A DNA stretch of 64,000 nucleotides, taken from the NCBI GenBank assembly GCA_947168315.1, contig CAMVLL010000001.1, positions 1-64,000 on the forward strand. The letters are read 5' to 3'. Origin of the DNA: an uncultured Bacteroidota bacterium (GTDB taxonomy: Bacteria > Bacteroidota > Bacteroidia > Bacteroidales > Bacteroidaceae). The notes beneath the pieces are model-generated. The model was not told where the DNA came from. It did no database searches and was given only the letters and a program-made list of their open reading frames with translations. This document shows, piece after piece, positions 58,919 to 64,000 of the stretch (position 1 is the stretch's first letter; the number at the start of each line of letters is the position of its first letter). The translations under genes were made by a program, and so were the position numbers.

Positions 58919-60880
58919 ATGTCAAACAATAATCCTAAAAAGAATATATCCAAGTTCAATATCAACTGGCTTTATCTGATTATCTTTATCAGCATTGGCA
59001 TTCTACTCTTTAATCCGTCAGGAAGTGGAGTGGACAAGGAAGTCACATACTCAGAGTTTAAGGAAATGGTCATGAACGGCTATGCGGATAAAATCGTTGC
59101 TTACAATGACTATAGCGTAGATATGTATGTGAAGCCAGAGTTCGTCCAGAAAATTTTCAAGGAAAACGCCAAGCGTGTGGGTAGAAGTCCTATCGTTCAC
59201 GTGGAGGTTGGTTCATTAGATGCGCTCGACACGTTCTTGACTGAAGCTCAAAAAGAAGGTCACTTCGACGGATCCGTCAAATACGAAAAGAAAAGCGATG
59301 TCTGGAGCATGATTCTTTGGAATACCATTCCTTTTCTCTTTCTGATTGCACTTTACATCTTCTTGGTTCGTAGGATGAGCGGAGGAGGTGGTGGCGTTGG
59401 AGGTGCAAACCCATTCAATGTCGGCAAAAGCCGTGCACAGATGTACGAGAACCAAGATGAAAAGAGCCGTATCACGTTCAAAGATGTAGCAGGACAGGAT
59501 GAAGCCAAGCAAGAAGTACAGGAAATCGTAGAGTTCCTGAAGAACCCACAGAAATATACTGAACTCGGTGGTAAGATTCCTAAAGGAGCGTTGTTGGTTG
59601 GCCCTCCGGGAACCGGTAAAACTCTGTTGGCCAAGGCGGTTGCTGGCGAAGCCAACGTACCATTTTTCTCTATGTCGGGTTCCGACTTCGTAGAGATGTT
59701 CGTAGGTGTTGGCGCATCCCGCGTACGCGACTTGTTCCGTCAGGCCAAAGAAAAAGCTCCTTGTATCATCTTTATTGATGAAATAGATGCAGTAGGTCGA
59801 GCTAGAGGACGTAATCCGAACATGGGCGGCAATGATGAACGCGAGAACACATTGAACCAATTGCTTACCGAGATGGATGGTTTCCAATCAAATTCAGGCG
59901 TTATCATCTTGGCAGCAACCAACCGCGTAGATATGTTGGACAAAGCATTGTTACGTGCCGGACGATTTGACCGTCAAATCCATGTAGACCTTCCTGACTT
60001 GAACGAACGGAAACAAATATTTGGTGTGCACATGCGACCGCTCAAGATGGATGAGACAGTAGATGTGGACCTGTTGGCAAGACAAACTCCTGGCTTCAGT
60101 GGAGCTGACATCGCAAATGTCTGCAATGAAGCAGCTTTGATTGCGGCCAGACATGGTAAGAATGCTATCAGCAAGCAAGATTTCAACAATGCCATTGACC
60201 GAATCGTGGGTGGTCTGGAGAAAAAGACCAAAGTAATGACGGCAGATGAAAAACGATCCATCGCAATCCATGAGGCCGGACATGCTACTTTGTCTTGGTT
60301 CTTGGAGCATGCGAACCCATTGGTAAAGGTCACCATCGTACCACGTGGCCGTGCTTTGGGCGCTGCATGGTATCTTCCTGAAGAAAGACAGATCACAACC
60401 AAAGAACAAATGTTGGATGAGATGTGTGCACTTCTGGGAGGGCGTGCCGCTGAAGAATTATTCACTGGTCATATCTCAACCGGAGCGATGAATGATTTGG
60501 AACGCGTTACCAAACAAGCATACGGAATGATTGCGTATGTCGGCATGAGTGACAAACTTCCGAACCTCTGCTACTATAACAGTGGAGAAGATTATTCTTT
60601 CCAAAAGCCATATAGTGACAAGACCGCCGAACTTATTGACTCTGAAGTAAAACAGATGGTCAACGAACAGTATGCCCGTGCTAAGGCAATCCTCTCCGAA
60701 CACAAGGAGGGTCACAACAAATTGGCAGAAGTACTGATTGAACGAGAAGTTATCATGGCTGATGATGTTGAACAGATCTTTGGGAAACGCCCATGGACCT
60801 CACGTTCGGAGGAATTGATGGCAGAGGAAGAACAGAAGAAAAACGCAGATCAACAAAAAGAGAAGGCCGATGAAGAATAA
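58919..60880 (+). CDS. ftsH: ATP-dependent zinc metalloprotease FtsH
   Basis: [21 protein letters not shown] region [27 protein letters not shown] zinc motif. Confidence 0.98.
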   Translation: MSNNNPKKNISKFNINWLYLIIFISIGILLFNPSGSGVDKEVTYSEFKEMVMNGYADKIVAYNDYSVDMYVKPEFVQKIFKENAKRVGRSPIVHVEVGSLDALDTFLTEAQKEGHFDGSVKYEKKSDVWSMILWNTIPFLFLIALYIFLVRRMSGGGGGVGGANPFNVGKSRAQMYENQDEKSRITFKDVAGQDEAKQEVQEIVEFLKNPQKYTELGGKIPKGALLVGPPGTGKTLLAKAVAGEANVPFFSMSGSDFVEMFVGVGASRVRDLFRQAKEKAPCIIFIDEIDAVGRARGRNPNMGGNDERENTLNQLLTEMDGFQSNSGVIILAATNRVDMLDKALLRAGRFDRQIHVDLPDLNERKQIFGVHMRPLKMDETVDVDLLARQTPGFSGADIANVCNEAALIAARHGKNAISKQDFNNAIDRIVGGLEKKTKVMTADEKRSIAIHEAGHATLSWFLEHANPLVKVTIVPRGRALGAAWYLPEERQITTKEQMLDEMCALLGGRAAEELFTGHISTGAMNDLERVTKQAYGMIAYVGMSDKLPNLCYYNSGEDYSFQKPYSDKTAELIDSEVKQMVNEQYARAKAILSEHKEGHNKLAEVLIEREVIMADDVEQIFGKRPWTSRSEELMAEEEQKKNADQQKEKADEE

Positions 60881-61718
60881 CTTTATACTTCGTACACTCA
60901 CAGGGATTCTCTTCGTCTTAATCTTAGTCGGAGGAATCATAGGAGGATCTGTTCCTTTTGGAATATTGTTCCTTATTATCACCCTTCTGAGTGTTAGAGA
61001 GTTTTGTACCCTTGTGAATCAATACGAGCAAGGCATCCACCTTAACACGTACCTATGTACAATAGCTGGAGGCTTATTATTCCTGACTTTTTATCATTAT
61101 CAGCATATCTCTTCATGGGTAATCCTACCGCTTTACCTTTGTTTCTTGATTGCGATATTAGTTGTTCAGCTTTATGCTAAAAAGTCCAATCCGGCTGGGA
61201 ACTGGGCGTTCAGTTTCATGAGTCAGGTGTATGTGGCCTTGCCTTTTGCCCTACTAAACGTCATTGCTTGTATCATTCCCAACGCAGGTAGCAATTCCAC
61301 ATACAGCTATATCCTTCCCCTTTCTTTGTTTATTTTCACATGGATCAACGATACCGGAGCATACTGTGTAGGAGTGACACTTGGGAAGCATCGTCTGTTC
61401 GAGCGTATTTCTCCGAAGAAATCATGGGAAGGATCGATTGGAGGAGCCATTTTCTGCATTATTGCAGCCGTTATCCTCGCACATTTCTTCCCTATCCTAA
61501 ACAGTTGGGAATGGACAGGCTTTGCTCTTGTCGTCGTTGTCTTCGGCACATGGGGTGATCTCTGTGAATCCTTGATAAAACGACATTGGGGTATAAAAGA
61601 TTCTGGCAAGATTCTTCCAGGACATGGAGGAATGCTCGACCGTTTCGACAGTACATTATTGGCTGTTCCTGCTGTTTTGGTTTACCTTTTATTGGTTTTG
61701 ATGGTACGTAGTCTTTAA
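60870..61718 (+). CDS. cdsA: Phosphatidate cytidylyltransferase
   Basis: WINDTGAYCVGVTLGKHRLFERISPKKSWEGSIGG; KDSGKILPGHGGMLDRFDS. Confidence 0.96.
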   Translation: MKNNFILRTLTGILFVLILVGGIIGGSVPFGILFLIITLLSVREFCTLVNQYEQGIHLNTYLCTIAGGLLFLTFYHYQHISSWVILPLYLCFLIAILVVQLYAKKSNPAGNWAFSFMSQVYVALPFALLNVIACIIPNAGSNSTYSYILPLSLFIFTWINDTGAYCVGVTLGKHRLFERISPKKSWEGSIGGAIFCIIAAVILAHFFPILNSWEWTGFALVVVVFGTWGDLCESLIKRHWGIKDSGKILPGHGGMLDRFDSTLLAVPAVLVYLLLVLMVRSL

Positions 61719-62849
61719 CAAGTCCACCATCTTTTGAGCAGCGTGCTGAGAAGCTCCCGGTTCACCAAGTAAATTGATAATCTCATCATAATCCGCCAGC
61801 ATTCGTTGGCGGTTTTTTGTGTCATAAAGGATGGCATTCAGTTCAGAACGGATAATACTCTCCTTCATCTGATCAGCTACCAGTTCCTTAACGACTTCAC
61901 GATCGGCAATCAGATTGACTAACGAGATGAAACGGACTGATAGTATTCTCTTTTTTAAGAAGGAAATAATCTTCCCTATAGGAGTATAATAACAAACCAC
62001 CTGAGGAACTCTGAACAAGCACGTTTCTAAAGTCGATGTACCGGAAACAACCAAAGCCCCCTCTGCATGGTTCAACAAGCGATATGTCTGCTGATGAACG
62101 ATATGTACCCACGGATGACGTTCTTTATACTGTTGATAAATGGACGGTTCGATGCCCGGAGCTGCGCCAAGCACTATTTGATAGTCATCTTTGCATGAGG
62201 AAGAAGCCTCAAGCATCAGCTCCAAATTATCTTTAATCTCCTGTTTCCTACTACCAGGCAATAAAGCCAACACCGGCTTCGATTCTTCCAAACCGTTATC
62301 CTGTGCAAAAGCCTTGAATGAATCTTTCCGACCATCCCGATAAGAGGCTACAGCATCGACACACGGGTTTCCGATATAATGAATTTGATAATGATGCTTT
62401 TGATAGAAAGGTACCTCAAACGGAAGAATCGAGAACAGTTCATCGACATCTCGTTTGATGTTTTTAATACGGTATTCTTTCCATGCCCATATCTTAGGTG
62501 AGATATAATAGAATACAGGAATATGAGTATGTTTTTTCAGGTATTTCGCCACTTTCAGATTGAAGCCCGGATAGTCAACCAAGATAACCACATCAGGTTT
62601 CCAAGCCACGATATCCTCTTCGCAGATCTCCATATTCCGAAAGATAGTCCGGAGATGCATCAAAACAGGGATAAAACCCATATATGCCAGTTCCTTATAA
62701 TGTTTGACACATGTGCCGCCAACAGCTTTCATCAAGTCTCCACCCAAGAAACGAAATGATGCGTTGTGATCTTCTTCAAGAATTGCTTTCATCAAGTTGG
62801 ATGCATGCAAATCTCCTGAGGCTTCTCCCACTATCAAGTAATATTTCAT
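61689..62849 (-). CDS. lpxB: Lipid-A-disaccharide synthase
   Basis: YYLIVGEASGDLHASNLM; FYYISPKIWAWKEYRIKNIK; LALLPGSRKQEI. Confidence 0.96.
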   Translation of the reverse strand: MKYYLIVGEASGDLHASNLMKAILEEDHNASFRFLGGDLMKAVGGTCVKHYKELAYMGFIPVLMHLRTIFRNMEICEEDIVAWKPDVVILVDYPGFNLKVAKYLKKHTHIPVFYYISPKIWAWKEYRIKNIKRDVDELFSILPFEVPFYQKHHYQIHYIGNPCVDAVASYRDGRKDSFKAFAQDNGLEESKPVLALLPGSRKQEIKDNLELMLEASSSCKDDYQIVLGAAPGIEPSIYQQYKERHPWVHIVHQQTYRLLNHAEGALVVSGTSTLETCLFRVPQVVCYYTPIGKIISFLKKRILSVRFISLVNLIADREVVKELVADQMKESIIRSELNAILYDTKNRQRMLADYDEIINLLGEPGASQHAAQKMVDLLKTTYHQNQ

Positions 62850-62850
62850 C

Positions 62851-63618
62851 CTACAAATTCCAAGAATTTAACTCATCCATAAACTCATAAGCCGTCACAT
62901 CAATCTTAGTTGGTGTGATAGCCACATATCCATGATCCAAAGCCCAATGATCGGTATCAGGAGATTCCGGCTCAAAGTTCTTATATTCTCCGGTTACCCA
63001 AAAATAATTATCACGATACGGGTGTGGACAAGGCTTGAATTCCCTTATCCAATCTCCATCTGTCTGACGGCAAATCTTCACACCTTTGAAACTTGGTACA
63101 ACCGGGAAGTTTACGTTCAAGCAAATACCTTTCGGAAGCCCTTTTTCTAATACTTTTTCCGTGATTTTCCGAACATAAGGCAACATCGGTCCGAAGTCCG
63201 CGTTCAAATCATGGTCACACAACGAGAAAGCGACAGAAGGAATTCCTTTCATACAACCTTCCTTTACGACCCCCATCGTACCAGAGTAATGCACATTGAT
63301 GGCGGAATTATCTCCATGATTAATACCGCCAATTACAATATCCGGTCTTCGAGGTGCAAGTTGATGTAAAGCCAATTTCACACAGTCGGTCGGTGTACCA
63401 CTACATCTGAAAACTTTCACGTCGGGCTCTTGACGAACCAGACTATAATATACAGGAACCTGGGTGGTAAAACAGTTCGAGAAGCCAGAACGAGGACCAT
63501 CTGGGGCCATTACAATAATCTCGCCCAATCCACTCAAAGCACCTATTAGCTCATTCAATCCTTTTGCATTGAAGCCATCGTCATTCGACAATAACAGCAA
63601 TGGTTTTTGTTTCTCCAT
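62851..63618 (-). CDS. surE: 5'/3'-nucleotidase SurE
   Basis: LLLSNDDGFNAKGL; CSGTPTDCVKLAL; GINHGDNSAINVHYSGTMGVVKEG. Confidence 0.96.
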   Translation of the reverse strand: MEKQKPLLLLSNDDGFNAKGLNELIGALSGLGEIIVMAPDGPRSGFSNCFTTQVPVYYSLVRQEPDVKVFRCSGTPTDCVKLALHQLAPRRPDIVIGGINHGDNSAINVHYSGTMGVVKEGCMKGIPSVAFSLCDHDLNADFGPMLPYVRKITEKVLEKGLPKGICLNVNFPVVPSFKGVKICRQTDGDWIREFKPCPHPYRDNYFWVTGEYKNFEPESPDTDHWALDHGYVAITPTKIDVTAYEFMDELNSWNL

Positions 63619-63739
63619 AATTCTACTTTTTCACTACAAAGATACGACACTTTCCGTACAAACTGTTTGAATAAAAGAAAATTAACTTAATGAAAGCCAA
63701 CAACAACACAAAAAGGCCTGTCAATTAAACGGTTTTTGT

Positions 63740-63747
63740 TATCTTTG
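63740..63747 (+). promoter_or_regulatory. -7 motif upstream of parA
   Basis: TATCTTTG; no clear -33 partner. Confidence 0.35.
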
Positions 63748-63859
63748 CACCTACGGTTATTAACAAAACCCTGAAGTTATCAACAGTTTCAGCGAATGGC
63801 AAGTTGTTTTGGTAGGTTACTTCTACAATTCTTTGTTATTTTGCAGAAAGATAAAATGA

Positions 63860-64000
<141 letters not shown>

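Overview
The 64 kb window is a Bacteroidetes chromosome segment. Gene content, TAnnTTTG promoters and SusC/SusD suggest Bacteroides/Parabacteroides; the genus is inference. Most of it is housekeeping: exbB/exbD/tonB, cmk-ispH, meaB, murF, folP-cdaA, pta-ackA, lpxH, radC, efp/rpmH, pepD, rsmA, mgtE, rsfS-ftsH-cdsA, lpxB, surE, the start of parA, tRNA-Ser(GGA) and tRNA-Gln(CTG). Accessory content includes a partial GH106-like gene, an orphan SusC/SusD pair, a GH32-MFS-fructokinase operon, a DUF5695/phosphodiesterase/GH105 cluster and a large alpha-2-macroglobulin gene. The strongest candidate for an under-described system is at 19.7-25.7 kb: a promoter-to-terminator operon encoding a tetraheme c-type cytochrome fused to a SUMF1-like domain, a Tat-signal Gfo/Idh/MocA oxidoreductase, an exported TIM-barrel protein, and a ResB/CcsA cytochrome c maturation pair. 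It follows SusC/SusD and a cytoplasmic Gfo/Idh/MocA paralogue. I infer a cell-envelope sugar-oxidation module wired to the electron transport chain. The intergenic DNA also holds unusual repeats: two copies of a 71-bp imperfect palindrome, two loci with a degenerate 21-bp array, a ~10-bp helically phased GAC array beside a promoter-like motif, and a nested palindrome after ispH. A DUF1573 gene carries an apparent frameshift at a short AG repeat. All calls come from reading the sequence and supplied ORFs; no database search was run.
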